A stretch of DNA of 64,000 nt from Muribaculaceae bacterium Isolate-110 (HZI) (GCA_003762875.1 RIBL01000001.1:62001-126000), one strand, 5' to 3'; numbered from the stretch's first letter, positions 53,494-62,850 are shown. Numbers and translations are program-made. Notes: generated by a model from the letters alone, not told the origin.

Positions 53494-54588
53494 ATGAGAA
53501 AAATTTTACACACCCTAATGCTTGTCGTAGCTTTGGCAGCCATGTCGTCACCTGCTATGTATGCCCAGCGTCATCAAGGTCCTCATGGTAACGATAATCG
53601 CACCGAGCACAGAAAGGAGTCGGCTCGTCCGGCAGTAAATGGCAGCCACAACAGTAACCGCGGTCAGAGCGGTCGCCCCGGAGTGGGAGCGTCAGGCCGT
53701 CCGTCGGTGGGTAGTAGTCGTCCCGCTTCAGGTTCCACACGTCCGTCATCGGTTGGAAACAATCATGGCAATAAGCCTTCGGGCAACCGTCCCGATGCAG
53801 GCAACCGTCCCGGCAACAGTCATCGTCCCGGTGTAGGCACAACTCATCGTCCAGACAACAATCGCCCCGATAATTCCCGCCCCAATGTCGGTAACAACGG
53901 CAACCATCGTCCGTCGACCGGTACATCGGGCCGTCCCGGAGTGAGCGGCAGCCACCCCGGTCAGAAGCCCGGTGTCGGTCATCGCCCTTCCAAGCCGTCG
54001 CGTCCCGGTGTCGGCCATCATCCGTCGGCTCCGTCGCGTCCGGGCGTTGTACATCGCCCTTCACATAAGCCGGCCCCGCGTCCGCCGATGATAGCTCCGC
54101 CTCACCGTCCCTACCGCCCTGTCATAGCGCGTCCGCATTATCGCCCGACACCTCCTCCGGCATGGCGTCCCCGTAGAGGATTGCCTGTGATACGCGGCAT
54201 CCTCGGCCTCACTTTCGGCGCGGCTTTCAACGTGTCGCTTGACTATCTTTATAATTCAGGCTACACGGTCGATGGTTACGGCAACAACATCGTATATCTG
54301 CGCAATGTCCCAGCCATGAACTATATATGGACTGACGGCGCGCTCTATTACGGTAACGGGGGGCTTGATGCGTCGAGCTTCTATTATTCGACACCGGGTT
54401 ATGATCTCTCGCGTTACAATGCCGTCTACTCCACATTGGTCAACACATATGGAGTGCCTGTGACGGTCAATAATTCGGGAGGCATGATGACATCGACATG
54501 GTTTGGCGGCAACAACGGCTACATCACCCTCTCGTTTGGAGCAGGCACCGCCGGACGTTTCCTCACGACCCTCACTCTTGGACTGTAA
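53494..54588 (+). CDS. Secreted low-complexity basic protein, unknown function
   Basis: 364 residues from the ATG at 53494 (MRKILHTLMLVV); ten further in-frame codons upstream lack support. A signal peptide ending near SSPAMYA is followed by about 190 residues rich in Arg, Pro, Gly, Ser, His and Asn, built on loose repeats such as RPGVG, RPSVG, NRPDN and KPSRPGVGHHP. The C-terminal 135 residues are ordered: RGILGLTFGAAFNVSLDYLYN, YNSGYTVDGYGNNIVYLRNV and GAGTAGRFLTTLTLGL. I do not recognise a family. The architecture suggests a periplasmic or surface protein with an extended basic linker. Confidence 0.8.
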   Translation: MRKILHTLMLVVALAAMSSPAMYAQRHQGPHGNDNRTEHRKESARPAVNGSHNSNRGQSGRPGVGASGRPSVGSSRPASGSTRPSSVGNNHGNKPSGNRPDAGNRPGNSHRPGVGTTHRPDNNRPDNSRPNVGNNGNHRPSTGTSGRPGVSGSHPGQKPGVGHRPSKPSRPGVGHHPSAPSRPGVVHRPSHKPAPRPPMIAPPHRPYRPVIARPHYRPTPPPAWRPRRGLPVIRGILGLTFGAAFNVSLDYLYNSGYTVDGYGNNIVYLRNVPAMNYIWTDGALYYGNGGLDASSFYYSTPGYDLSRYNAVYSTLVNTYGVPVTVNNSGGMMTSTWFGGNNGYITLSFGAGTAGRFLTTLTLGL

Positions 54589-54612
54589 ATCAGGTATTTG
54601 AAAATTAAAATA

Positions 54613-54655
54613 GAAAATGCGAAATCGGCGTTACAATTGCTGATTTCGCATTTTC
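54613..54655. terminator. Terminator after the low-complexity protein gene
   Basis: GAAAATGCGAAATC (54613-54626) pairs perfectly with GATTTCGCATTTTC (54642-54655). The stem can be lengthened by flanking AAAATTAAAAT and its complement, giving a long A/T-rich base. Confidence 0.75.
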
Positions 54656-54680
54656 AATTTTAATTTCTCAAAATTTTTAT

Positions 54681-54688
54681 TACCTTTG
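54681..54688 (+). promoter_or_regulatory. -7 box TACCTTTG for the SpoU methyltransferase
   Basis: TACCTTTG just after the preceding terminator, 27 nt before the ATG at 54716. The -33 region is only T-rich. Confidence 0.65.
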
Positions 54689-54715
54689 TGTCTATTAACT
54701 CATTATACGCAGACA

Positions 54716-55249
54716 ATGGAAAAAAAGACTATTTGGGATCTGAATCGTGTGGATGTCGAGCATTTTCGCCGACAGTCAAAAATGCGTCTTACCGTGGTGC
54801 TTGACAATGTGAGGAGCCTGAATAATATAGGTGCTATTTTCCGTACATGTGACGCGTTTGCCGTAGAGCGTATAATGCTGTGTGGCATCAGCGCGTGTCC
54901 TCCCTCGCCCGAAATCCACAAGACCGCTCTCGGCGCGGAGGACTCGGTCGAGTGGGCTTATTTTCCGACAACGGCCGAATGTATCGAATCATTGCTGCGC
55001 GAAGGCTACACCCTTTGTTGTCTCGAACAGGTCAAAGGGAGTGTAGAGCTTCAGGATTTCAACCCGCAGGACGGACACCGCTACGCACTTGTGCTCGGAC
55101 ATGAGGTGAATGGCGTGGATCAGAATGTGGTCAACCAGTGTGACGTGTGTCTCGAGATACCGCAGCTCGGCACCAAACATTCACTCAACGTATCGGTGTC
55201 GGGTGGTATAGCCATATGGCACTTCTTTACCCACATCGCTCCGAAGTGA
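54716..55249 (+). CDS. RNA 2'-O-methyltransferase, SpoU/TrmH family
   Basis: 177 residues from the ATG at 54716; upstream codons overlap the promoter. The three SPOUT knot motifs are intact: LDNVRSLNNIGAIFRTCDAF, ALVLGHEVNGVDQ and IPQLGTKHSLNVSVSGGIAIW. It uses S-adenosylmethionine to methylate a ribose in tRNA or rRNA. Short SpoU proteins of this kind are often tRNA enzymes, but the exact target cannot be read from the sequence. Confidence 0.9.
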   Translation: MEKKTIWDLNRVDVEHFRRQSKMRLTVVLDNVRSLNNIGAIFRTCDAFAVERIMLCGISACPPSPEIHKTALGAEDSVEWAYFPTTAECIESLLREGYTLCCLEQVKGSVELQDFNPQDGHRYALVLGHEVNGVDQNVVNQCDVCLEIPQLGTKHSLNVSVSGGIAIWHFFTHIAPK

Positions 55250-55330
55250 TGTCGCGGTGCCGTAGCGGATATCGCGGGTTATCTTCTTGATTGTTATTTT
55301 TTTACCTGAATCATTATAACTATTGCATTT

Positions 55331-57733
55331 ATGAGACTGTTGCCCTCGCTCCTTACATTTGCCGCTGCGGCTTCAATGCCGGTGGCTTCGGAGGCTGAAC
55401 TGATTATAAACGAACTGATGCAGAGCAACATCGACTGCATCATGGATGACCTGAACGAATTTCCCGATTCGTGGGTCGAACTCTACAACGCCGGCACGTC
55501 GGGTGTCAGTCTGTCGTCTTACAGCATAGGCATAAAGCCAGACGGCTCGGACGCCTATCAGCTACCGTCTCTGACAGTCCGGCCCGGCGGTTATGTGATA
55601 GTCTATTGCGACAAGGTCGGTAACGGCATGCACACGCCTTTCCGGCTCGACTCCGGCAAAGGGGCGGCCGTCTATCTGTATAAAGGCTTCACTCTCGTCG
55701 ATAAAGTCGAGGGGCTCAAGAAGCTGCCGGCTCCCAATATATCCTACGGCCGTGTTGTCGACAAGGCGAGTGTATGGGTGTACCAGTGTACTAGTACACC
55801 AGGACACTCCAACTGTGGCTGTGGCAGCAACGAGATACTCGGCAATCCCATATTCTCTCATACGGGCAGAGTGGGTGCTATCGGGTTCAGTCTCTCTCTG
55901 TCGTTGCCGTCTGACGCGCCCGACGGAACGGAGATACGTTACACTACCGACGGCACCGAGCCTGTGGCGACATCTCAGCTATACACTTCCCCCATATGGA
56001 TAGGCAAGACCACCAATGTCAGGGCCAAGCTCTTTTGTGACGGTTACCTGTCGCCGCGCTCGACCACTCACAGCTATATCTCGCTCGGACGTGACATGAT
56101 TATGCCTGTAGTGTCGATGGTGACTGCGGGCGATTATTTTTACAGCCGGGACAAGGGCATATATAACGAATACAACAACGGCACTGTCAATAATCAGTCA
56201 TACAGGCAGGATTGGCGCAGGCCTGTCAACGTCGAGATATTCATGAGTCAGGGAGAGGGGAGTGTCATCAATCAGTTGTGTGAGACCAGGGTCAAGGGCG
56301 GAGCCTCGCGCGGAGCTGCTCTCAAGTCGCTTGTGGTGTATGCCAACAAACGTTTCGGCACAAAGCGTCTCGAGTGTGAGTTTTTTCCCGAAGACGCTCC
56401 GGGGCGCACTGACTGGAAGTCGATAGAACTGCGTAATTCGGGCAATGATTTTGACTATCTGTATTTTCGCGACGCGCTAATCCAACGCAACATGGGACGC
56501 AACGCTGACCTCGACTGGCAGCCTTACCGTCCGGCCATACTGATGATTAACGGAGAGTATAAGGGTATGCTCAACATACGCACGCGCACCAACGAGGATT
56601 ATGTCTATACTCTCTATGACGGAGAGGAGGATATAGACATGTTTGAAAACTGGTGGGAACTGAAAGAGGGCACGTGGGACAACTATAACGCTTTCAAGGA
56701 GTTTTATTCCGGCACTGGGCAGACATACGATGAGTTTGAGAAGCGGATGGACACTGGAGAGTTTGCCAACCTCATGATTATGGAACTGTTTCACAACAAT
56801 CTTGATTTTCCCGGCAATAATATCGTCATGTGGCGTCCGAGAGCCGAAGGTGGCCGCTGGCGATGGATAGCCAAGGACACTGACTTCGGGCTCGGTCTAT
56901 ATGACCGCACGTATGCCTACAAGACCTTCGACTGGCTTCATGACAATAATTTTGACAAGGACAACGCCTGGGCCAACAAGCCCGAACATACCCGCCTTTT
57001 CAGGCGACTGATGGATGTCAGGGAGTTTCGCGACATGTTTGTCGACCGATGTGCCGTCTATATGGGAGACTTTCTTAACGGACGAGTGATAGGAGCGGAG
57101 ATTGACGCCATGTCATCAGCCATAAAGCCGGAGTATACCCGTCATCGCGCACTGTTCAATCCGTGGTGGCCCAATTATGACGAGGAGGTGCGCAAAGCCA
57201 AGCTGTGGGCTACGGACCGTACAGAGTTTTTCTACACACATCTTGCCGACTATTACAAGCTCGGCACTCCACGTGCGGTCACTATAGATGTCGGGCGCAC
57301 CGACGATGTGGCCTTAAGCATCAACGGAGTGCCCCTGCGCGGCCGCTCGTTTGATGGTAAATATTTCCAGGGTCGCACTCTTACTGTTGAGAGTGTCTCG
57401 AACGGAGTTACGGTTGACTCATGGCGAGTGACTGTCAGATATGGCGGGTCATCCTCGACAGTGCAGACTTTCCCCGGCCCGAAGCTGTCCATTGTTGTGC
57501 CTTCGTGTGTATCGCTGTCGGTCGAGTCGGTGATTTCTCAGAGCGGCATCGGGGAAATCGGCTGTGACGGAGACGGTGAGGCTTTTGATTACGGACAGGC
57601 CGTTGACGTATATGACATAGGCGGACGCCGGCTCATGCATGGAGTGCCGGTCAGTGAAGCCGTGTCGCTCCTGACTCCGGGCATCTATGTCGTGCGTCAT
57701 GACGGCAAGGCTGTGAAGATTGCGGTCAAATAA
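55331..57733 (+). CDS. CotH kinase-like protein with lamin-tail domain and type IX-like tail
   Basis: 800 residues. A signal peptide is followed by a lamin-tail domain at about 22-130 (LIINELMQSN, PDSWVELYNAGTSGVSLSSY). A chitobiase-type CHB_HEX domain lies at about 175-240 (GTEIRYTTDGTEPVATSQLY), and a CotH-like atypical kinase region at about 255-575, with RVKGGASRGAALKS, NSGNDFDYLYFRDALIQ and RWRWIAKDTDFGLG. The last 45 residues (VYDIGGRRLMHG, LTPGIYVVRHDGKAVKI) resemble a type A sorting domain of the type IX secretion system. Probably exported; substrate of the CotH domain unknown. Confidence 0.85.
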   Translation: MRLLPSLLTFAAAASMPVASEAELIINELMQSNIDCIMDDLNEFPDSWVELYNAGTSGVSLSSYSIGIKPDGSDAYQLPSLTVRPGGYVIVYCDKVGNGMHTPFRLDSGKGAAVYLYKGFTLVDKVEGLKKLPAPNISYGRVVDKASVWVYQCTSTPGHSNCGCGSNEILGNPIFSHTGRVGAIGFSLSLSLPSDAPDGTEIRYTTDGTEPVATSQLYTSPIWIGKTTNVRAKLFCDGYLSPRSTTHSYISLGRDMIMPVVSMVTAGDYFYSRDKGIYNEYNNGTVNNQSYRQDWRRPVNVEIFMSQGEGSVINQLCETRVKGGASRGAALKSLVVYANKRFGTKRLECEFFPEDAPGRTDWKSIELRNSGNDFDYLYFRDALIQRNMGRNADLDWQPYRPAILMINGEYKGMLNIRTRTNEDYVYTLYDGEEDIDMFENWWELKEGTWDNYNAFKEFYSGTGQTYDEFEKRMDTGEFANLMIMELFHNNLDFPGNNIVMWRPRAEGGRWRWIAKDTDFGLGLYDRTYAYKTFDWLHDNNFDKDNAWANKPEHTRLFRRLMDVREFRDMFVDRCAVYMGDFLNGRVIGAEIDAMSSAIKPEYTRHRALFNPWWPNYDEEVRKAKLWATDRTEFFYTHLADYYKLGTPRAVTIDVGRTDDVALSINGVPLRGRSFDGKYFQGRTLTVESVSNGVTVDSWRVTVRYGGSSSTVQTFPGPKLSIVVPSCVSLSVESVISQSGIGEIGCDGDGEAFDYGQAVDVYDIGGRRLMHGVPVSEAVSLLTPGIYVVRHDGKAVKIAVK

Positions 57734-57782
57734 GCACGTAAAATCAAACAAAAAAATATGTGAGGTGTTTGCATTTACGTGA

Positions 57783-57790
57783 TAATTTTG
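57783..57790 (+). promoter_or_regulatory. -7 box TAATTTTG for clpP
   Basis: TAATTTTG lies 43 nt before the clpP ATG. A TTTG occurs upstream but at too short a distance to be a standard -33 element. Confidence 0.55.
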
Positions 57791-57832
57791 TAATTTTACA
57801 TTATAAAAACGAAGAAAGAATAGAAGAAAGCT

Positions 57833-58519
57833 ATGAATAAGGATTTTAGAAACTATGCCGTGCATCATCTCGGCATGAATGGATTGGCTCTTGACCAGTA
57901 CACATCGGCCGCGGAATCGCAGATAACATCGTCATATATCTCTCCCACCATTATAGAAGAGCGTCAGCTCAACGTAGCCCAGATGGACGTGTTCTCACGT
58001 CTGATGATGGACCGCATCATCTTTCTGAGCACAGATGTCAATGATTACACCGCCACCGTAGTGCAGGGCCAGCTTCTGTATCTCGACTCGGTAGACCCCG
58101 GCAAGGACATCTCCATCTATCTCAACTCGCCCGGCGGCTCGGTGATAGCCGGTCTCGGACTCTATGACACCATGCAGCACATCAAGAGCGATGTCTCGAC
58201 CATATGTATCGGCATGGCCGCATCAATGGCCGCCGTGCTCCTTGTGGCCGGCGCGCAGGGCAAGCGTCTCGCACTTCCCCACTCGCGTGTAATGATACAC
58301 CAGCCTCTTGGCGGAGTGCAGGGTCAGGCTTCCGACATCGAAATCACGGCCCGCGAGATACTCAAATATAAGGCGGAGCTTTACAAAATCATAGCCGACC
58401 ACTCAGGCATGTCGCTTGACCGTATCGAGGCTGACGCCGACCGCGATTACTGGATGACAGCCCAGGAGGCCAAGGACTATGGTATGATTGACAATATCCT
58501 TCTTCCCGAAAAGAAATAA
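57833..58519 (+). CDS. clpP: ATP-dependent Clp protease proteolytic subunit
   Basis: 228 residues. The catalytic triad is Ser131 in CIGMAASMAAVLL, His156 in LPHSRVMIHQPLGG and Asp205 near DADRDYWM. YLNSPGGSVIAGLG is the oxyanion/handle region. The N-terminal 35 residues may include a propeptide. It forms the tetradecameric chamber fed by ClpX, encoded 6 nt downstream. Confidence 0.97.
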   Translation: MNKDFRNYAVHHLGMNGLALDQYTSAAESQITSSYISPTIIEERQLNVAQMDVFSRLMMDRIIFLSTDVNDYTATVVQGQLLYLDSVDPGKDISIYLNSPGGSVIAGLGLYDTMQHIKSDVSTICIGMAASMAAVLLVAGAQGKRLALPHSRVMIHQPLGGVQGQASDIEITAREILKYKAELYKIIADHSGMSLDRIEADADRDYWMTAQEAKDYGMIDNILLPEKK

Positions 58520-58525
58520 TCGAGA

Positions 58526-59794
58526 ATGGCTAAAAGCAGTAATAAAAACGGCACCGGGTCGGTGAAATGCTCATTTTGCGGCAAGGAACCGTCGTTTACC
58601 GACATCCTTGTGCCGAGTCCGCTCGGCGACGCCTATATATGCAGCGATTGCGTCGATCAGATAGAAGGTCTCCTCAAGGACTATTTCAGCGATGAGGAGG
58701 CCGGCAAGGCCCGTGCCAAAGGCAAAAAGCCCCGCAAGGAGGCCGAAGCCGAAAAGGAAATACCCACCCCCAAGCAGATATGCGATTTCCTTAACCAGTA
58801 TGTGATAGGCCAGGACGATGCCAAGAAATATCTCTCGGTGGCTGTCTATAATCACTACAAGCGTCTCGCGCAGACACGCGACGACGTGGATATAGAGAAA
58901 AGCAATATTATAATGGTCGGTCCGACCGGTACAGGCAAAACGCTTCTGGCCAAGACGATAGCCCGACAGCTCGATGTACCTTTCGCTATAGTCGACGCTA
59001 CGGTGCTCACCGAGGCCGGCTATGTAGGCGAGGATATAGAGAGTCTGCTCGTGCGTCTGCTTCAGGCTGCCGACTATGACGTGGCCAAGGCTGAGCGCGG
59101 CATCGTGTTTATCGACGAAATCGATAAGATAGCCCGCAAGGGCGACAATCCCTCCATCACGCGCGATGTCTCGGGCGAAGGTGTGCAGCAGGGCCTTCTG
59201 AAGCTGCTTGAAGGCTCGGTGGTCAACGTTCCGCCGAACGGTGGCCGCAAGCATCCGGAGCAGAAGATGATAGCCGTCGATACAAAAAACATACTCTTCA
59301 TATGCGGCGGAGCCTTTGACGGCATCGAGCGCAAGATCGCTCATCGTCTCAACACCCATGTGGTGGGATTTACCGGGCGCGCCGAAAGGTCAAAGATTGA
59401 TTCGGACAACTATCTGAAGTATATCGCACCGCAGGACCTCAAATCGTTCGGACTCATCCCCGAGATAATAGGCCGTCTGCCAGTGCTGGTCCATCTCGAT
59501 CCGCTCGACCGCGCAGCTCTGCTCAAAGTGCTTACCGAGCCTAAGAACGCCATCATACGCCAGTATGAAAAGCTCTTTGCGATGGACGGCGTGAAGCTCA
59601 CATTCGCGCCCGACACACTTGAGTTTATCGTCGACAAGGCCATAGAGTACAAGCTCGGCGCGCGAGGACTGCGCACTATTGTCGAGACCATCATGATCGA
59701 CCCCATGTATGAGACTCCTTCCAACAAGGTCGACGAGCTGGTCATCACAAAAGAGTATGCCGAAGAAAAAATCAAGAAGGCCTATATAGGCTGA
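58526..59794 (+). CDS. clpX: Clp protease ATPase subunit ClpX
   Basis: 422 residues. The N-terminal zinc finger has Cys15, Cys18, Cys39 and Cys42 (CSFCGK, YICSDC). The AAA+ core has Walker A GPTGTGKTLLAK, Walker B GIVFIDEIDKIARK, the pore loop GYVGEDIESLL, and sensor regions. The ClpP-binding loop IGF appears as LIPEIIGRLP-region sequence preceded by HVVGFTGR, so the loop is not exactly recognised by eye. It unfolds substrates for ClpP. Confidence 0.97.
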   Translation: MAKSSNKNGTGSVKCSFCGKEPSFTDILVPSPLGDAYICSDCVDQIEGLLKDYFSDEEAGKARAKGKKPRKEAEAEKEIPTPKQICDFLNQYVIGQDDAKKYLSVAVYNHYKRLAQTRDDVDIEKSNIIMVGPTGTGKTLLAKTIARQLDVPFAIVDATVLTEAGYVGEDIESLLVRLLQAADYDVAKAERGIVFIDEIDKIARKGDNPSITRDVSGEGVQQGLLKLLEGSVVNVPPNGGRKHPEQKMIAVDTKNILFICGGAFDGIERKIAHRLNTHVVGFTGRAERSKIDSDNYLKYIAPQDLKSFGLIPEIIGRLPVLVHLDPLDRAALLKVLTEPKNAIIRQYEKLFAMDGVKLTFAPDTLEFIVDKAIEYKLGARGLRTIVETIMIDPMYETPSNKVDELVITKEYAEEKIKKAYIG

Positions 59795-59814
59795 TCTCTC
59801 CGTCTGTTTATAAA

Positions 59815-59829
59815 GAGGGCGTTTCATAA
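59815..59829 (+). repeat. MITE-end-like 15-mer before recQ
   Basis: GAGGGCGTTTCATAA differs at one base from the end of the MITE at 27217 (GAGGGTGTTTCATAA). Confidence 0.55.
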
Positions 59830-59868
59830 GCAACCTCCAAACCACTCACCTCATTTCCTATCCAATCC

Positions 59869-62043
59869 ATGAACCACAGTCTTCAAACGGCACTGAAAGA
59901 GCATTTCGGATTTGATTCCTTCAAGGGCAATCAGGAAGCCATCATGTCCAGTCTACTCGAGGGTAAGGATGTCTTTGTCCTTATGCCCACAGGGGGTGGC
60001 AAATCGCTGTGCTATCAGCTCCCCGCACTCATGATGGAGGGCACCGCCATAGTGATTTCCCCACTTATAGCCCTGATGAAGAATCAGGTCGATGCCATGC
60101 GTCATTTCAGTGCGGCAGACCATGTGGCTCATTTCCTCAACTCGTCGCTCAACCGCTCGGCCATCGACGCAGTCAAGACCGACATCAGGGCCGGACTCAC
60201 CAAGTTGCTTTATGTAGCTCCCGAGTCGCTGACAAAGGAGGAGAACATAGAGTTTCTCAAGACGATAAAAATATCGTTTTATGCAGTCGACGAGGCCCAT
60301 TGCATCTCGGAGTGGGGTCATGACTTCCGACCGGAATATCGCCGCATACGTCCTATAATCAATGAGATAAATGTGCGTCCGGTCATAGCTCTCACGGCCA
60401 CGGCCACCCCGAAGGTGCAGCATGACATACAGAAGAACCTCGGCATGGGCGATGCCATCGTCTACAAGTCGTCGTTCAACCGTGCCAACCTCTACTATGA
60501 GGTGCGCCCCAAGACCTCAAACATTGACAAGGACATAATCAAGTTTATCAAGAGTCATCCCGGCAAGAGCGGCATCATCTACTGTCTGAGCCGCAAGCGA
60601 GTCGAGGAACTGGCCGAGATGCTCCGGGTCAACGACATCAAGGCGTTGCCCTATCATGCCGGCATGGATGCGGCTACCCGCAGTGCCAACCAGGATGCGT
60701 TTCTGCTTGAAGAGGTCGACGTGATTGTGGCCACCATAGCCTTTGGCATGGGCATCGACAAGCCCGATGTGAGGTTTGTGATTCACTATGACATGCCCAA
60801 GTCGCTCGAAGGCTATTATCAGGAGACCGGGCGTGCCGGCCGTGACGGTGGTGAAGGCCTCTGTGTGACGTTCTATTCGGCCAAAGACCTGCAGAAGATG
60901 GAAAAATTCATGCAGGGCAAGCCTGTGGCCGAGCAGGAGATAGGAAAACAGTTACTCATAGAGACTCAAAGCTATGCCGAGGCCAGTTCGTGCCGCCGGC
61001 GTTCTCTCCTCTTCTATTTTGGTGAACAATTTCACGAAGACAACTGTCAGAATTGCGACAATTGCTTAAATCCCAAGAAAAAAGTGGAAGCTAAAGAAGA
61101 TTTATGCGCAGTGCTTGAGACCGTCATCGCTCTCAAGGAAAAGTTTAAAGCCGATTATGTATGTGACGTTGTGCTCGGCAATGCCACCTCTATGGTCAAA
61201 TCATATCAGCATGACGAACTCGATGTGTTCGGATGCGAGAAGGGCGTCGAGGAACGTCTCATCAGTGCCGTAATCCGTCAGGCCACCCTCATGGGTTATC
61301 TGGAGCGGGACATCGAGAATTACGGGACACTGTCGATTACGGCCAAGGGTAAGAAGTTTCTCAACTCGCCCGTGTCGTTCAAGGTGGTCGAGGATTCGGA
61401 GTTCTCAAGCGAGCCCGAGCCCGAGATGATGAAGAGCGGAGCCTCGTGTGCGGCCGATACAGAGCTTTACAGCATACTCAAGGATCTCCGCCGCAAGGTG
61501 TCCAAGCAGCTCGGTCTGCCTCCTTACGTAATATTCCAGGACCCGTCGCTCGAGGCCATGGCCACGACCTATCCCATATCAATCGAGGAGCTTCAGAACA
61601 TTCCCGGTGTGGGCATAGGCAAAGCCAAGAGATATGGAGCCGAGTTTGTCAAGGTAATCAAGCGTCATGTCGAGGACAACGAGATAGACCGTCCCGAGGA
61701 TCTGCGTGTGCGCAGTGTGCCCGATAAAAACTCTACCAAACTGTATATCATCACGCTCATCGACCGCAAGATACCTCTGCCCGAGATAGCACACTCCAAG
61801 GGGCTGGAGTTTGATGAACTGATTGACGAAATCGAGGCCATAGTCTATTCCGGCACAAAAATCAACATCAACTATTACATCAACGAGATTATTGACGAGG
61901 ATTCGCAGGAGGAGCTCTTTGATTTCTTTAAAGAGTCGGAGACCGATGACCTCAACAATGCCTACAAGGAGTTTGGCTCCGATTTCACCGAGGATGAGAT
62001 ACGTCTCGCACATATCAAGTTCCTGTCAGAGATGGGCAACTGA
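59869..62043 (+). CDS. recQ: ATP-dependent DNA helicase RecQ
   Basis: 724 residues. Helicase motifs: FKGNQEAIMSSLLEGKDVFV, Walker A MPTGGGKSLCYQLPA, the DEAH box AVDEAHCISEWGHDFRPEYR, LTATATPK, and YYQETGRAGRDGGEG. The RQC zinc cluster has Cys residues in SSCRRRS and NCQNCDNCL. An HRDC domain follows at about 525-605 (LRRKVSKQLGLPPYVIFQD), and a further C-terminal extension contains two helical blocks. It acts in recombination and repair. It follows clpX by 74 nt. Confidence 0.96.
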   Translation: MNHSLQTALKEHFGFDSFKGNQEAIMSSLLEGKDVFVLMPTGGGKSLCYQLPALMMEGTAIVISPLIALMKNQVDAMRHFSAADHVAHFLNSSLNRSAIDAVKTDIRAGLTKLLYVAPESLTKEENIEFLKTIKISFYAVDEAHCISEWGHDFRPEYRRIRPIINEINVRPVIALTATATPKVQHDIQKNLGMGDAIVYKSSFNRANLYYEVRPKTSNIDKDIIKFIKSHPGKSGIIYCLSRKRVEELAEMLRVNDIKALPYHAGMDAATRSANQDAFLLEEVDVIVATIAFGMGIDKPDVRFVIHYDMPKSLEGYYQETGRAGRDGGEGLCVTFYSAKDLQKMEKFMQGKPVAEQEIGKQLLIETQSYAEASSCRRRSLLFYFGEQFHEDNCQNCDNCLNPKKKVEAKEDLCAVLETVIALKEKFKADYVCDVVLGNATSMVKSYQHDELDVFGCEKGVEERLISAVIRQATLMGYLERDIENYGTLSITAKGKKFLNSPVSFKVVEDSEFSSEPEPEMMKSGASCAADTELYSILKDLRRKVSKQLGLPPYVIFQDPSLEAMATTYPISIEELQNIPGVGIGKAKRYGAEFVKVIKRHVEDNEIDRPEDLRVRSVPDKNSTKLYIITLIDRKIPLPEIAHSKGLEFDELIDEIEAIVYSGTKININYYINEIIDEDSQEELFDFFKESETDDLNNAYKEFGSDFTEDEIRLAHIKFLSEMGN

Positions 62044-62060
62044 TGATGCCTCCCCGCGTG

Positions 62061-62075
62061 TTATTAAACACCCTC
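62061..62075 (-). repeat. MITE-end-like 15-mer after recQ, inverted
   Basis: On the minus strand GAGGGTGTTTAATAA, one base different from the MITE end and inverted relative to the copy at 59815. Confidence 0.55.
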
Positions 62076-62100
62076 TTATATACAATCATAAAGTTGAGCC

Positions 62101-62763
62101 ATGCCTTCAGTGATAGACTATAGAGATGTAACCATCCACCGCAACTCGCTTATAACTCTCAAGAATGTGAGTCTTAAAGTAAAGCAGGGCGAGTTTGTGT
62201 ACATTATCGGCAAGGTCGGCAGCGGTAAGTCGAGTCTGCTCAAATCGCTCTATGCCGACGTGCCCGTGGCATCCGGAAGCGCGCATGTGCTTGATTATGA
62301 CTTGCGTTCGATACGGAGCCGTGACATACCTTATCTGCGGCGTCAGATAGGTATCGTCTTTCAGGACTTCCGTCTGCTCACAGACCGTAGTGCCGAGGAT
62401 AATCTTCGCTTTGTGCTCAAGGCTACCGGCTGGCGCGACAAGGCGGCAATGGACGAGCGTGTCGAGGAGGTGCTCAAAAGTGTAGGCATGACCACCAAGA
62501 GCTACAAGAAGCCGTTTGAGCTTTCGGGTGGCGAGCAGCAGCGTCTGGTAATAGCGCGTGCACTTCTCAACAATCCGCCGCTCATACTGGCTGACGAGCC
62601 TACCGGAAATCTTGATCCGGCAACTGGAGAGTCGATAGTCAGTCATCTCCACGCAATCGCGCGACAGGGGACTACCGTAATAATGGCGACACACAATATG
62701 TCGCTTGTCGAGCAATTTCCGGCCCGCACCCTCGTCTGCGCCCAACGTACCATCAACGAGTAG
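62101..62763 (+). CDS. ftsE: Cell division ATP-binding protein FtsE
   Basis: 220 residues, a short ABC ATPase. Walker A is [16 protein letters not shown], signature [18 protein letters not shown], Walker [14 protein letters not shown] and the H-loop MATHNMSLV. The Q-loop [12 protein letters not shown] is typical of FtsE. With FtsX it controls peptidoglycan hydrolases at the septum. No ftsX is next to it, as is common in Bacteroidales. Other short ABC exporter ATPases (LolD type) are the main alternative. Confidence 0.88.
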   Translation: MPSVIDYRDVTIHRNSLITLKNVSLKVKQGEFVYIIGKVGSGKSSLLKSLYADVPVASGSAHVLDYDLRSIRSRDIPYLRRQIGIVFQDFRLLTDRSAEDNLRFVLKATGWRDKAAMDERVEEVLKSVGMTTKSYKKPFELSGGEQQRLVIARALLNNPPLILADEPTGNLDPATGESIVSHLHAIARQGTTVIMATHNMSLVEQFPARTLVCAQRTINE

Positions 62764-62776
62764 CGGGAAAATGAGA

Positions 62777-62850
62777 TTTAAACGTTCTTTAAGGTAAAAT
62801 AAAGCCGGTCTTGCAAGTCTGGCTTTATTTTATCTTAAAGAACGTTTAAA
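62777..62850. terminator. Long palindromic terminator after ftsE
   Basis: A 30-bp stem with one mismatch: TTTAAACGTTCTTTAAG... at 62777-62806 pairs with 62821-62850 around a 14-nt loop. The 3' part is T-rich (GGCTTTATTTTAT), so it should terminate transcription in either direction. Confidence 0.8.

Noticed and set aside
55786-55799. 14-bp perfect palindrome GTGTACTAGTACAC
   Set aside because: It lies inside the CotH-like coding sequence in frame with conserved-looking protein; most simply coincidental.
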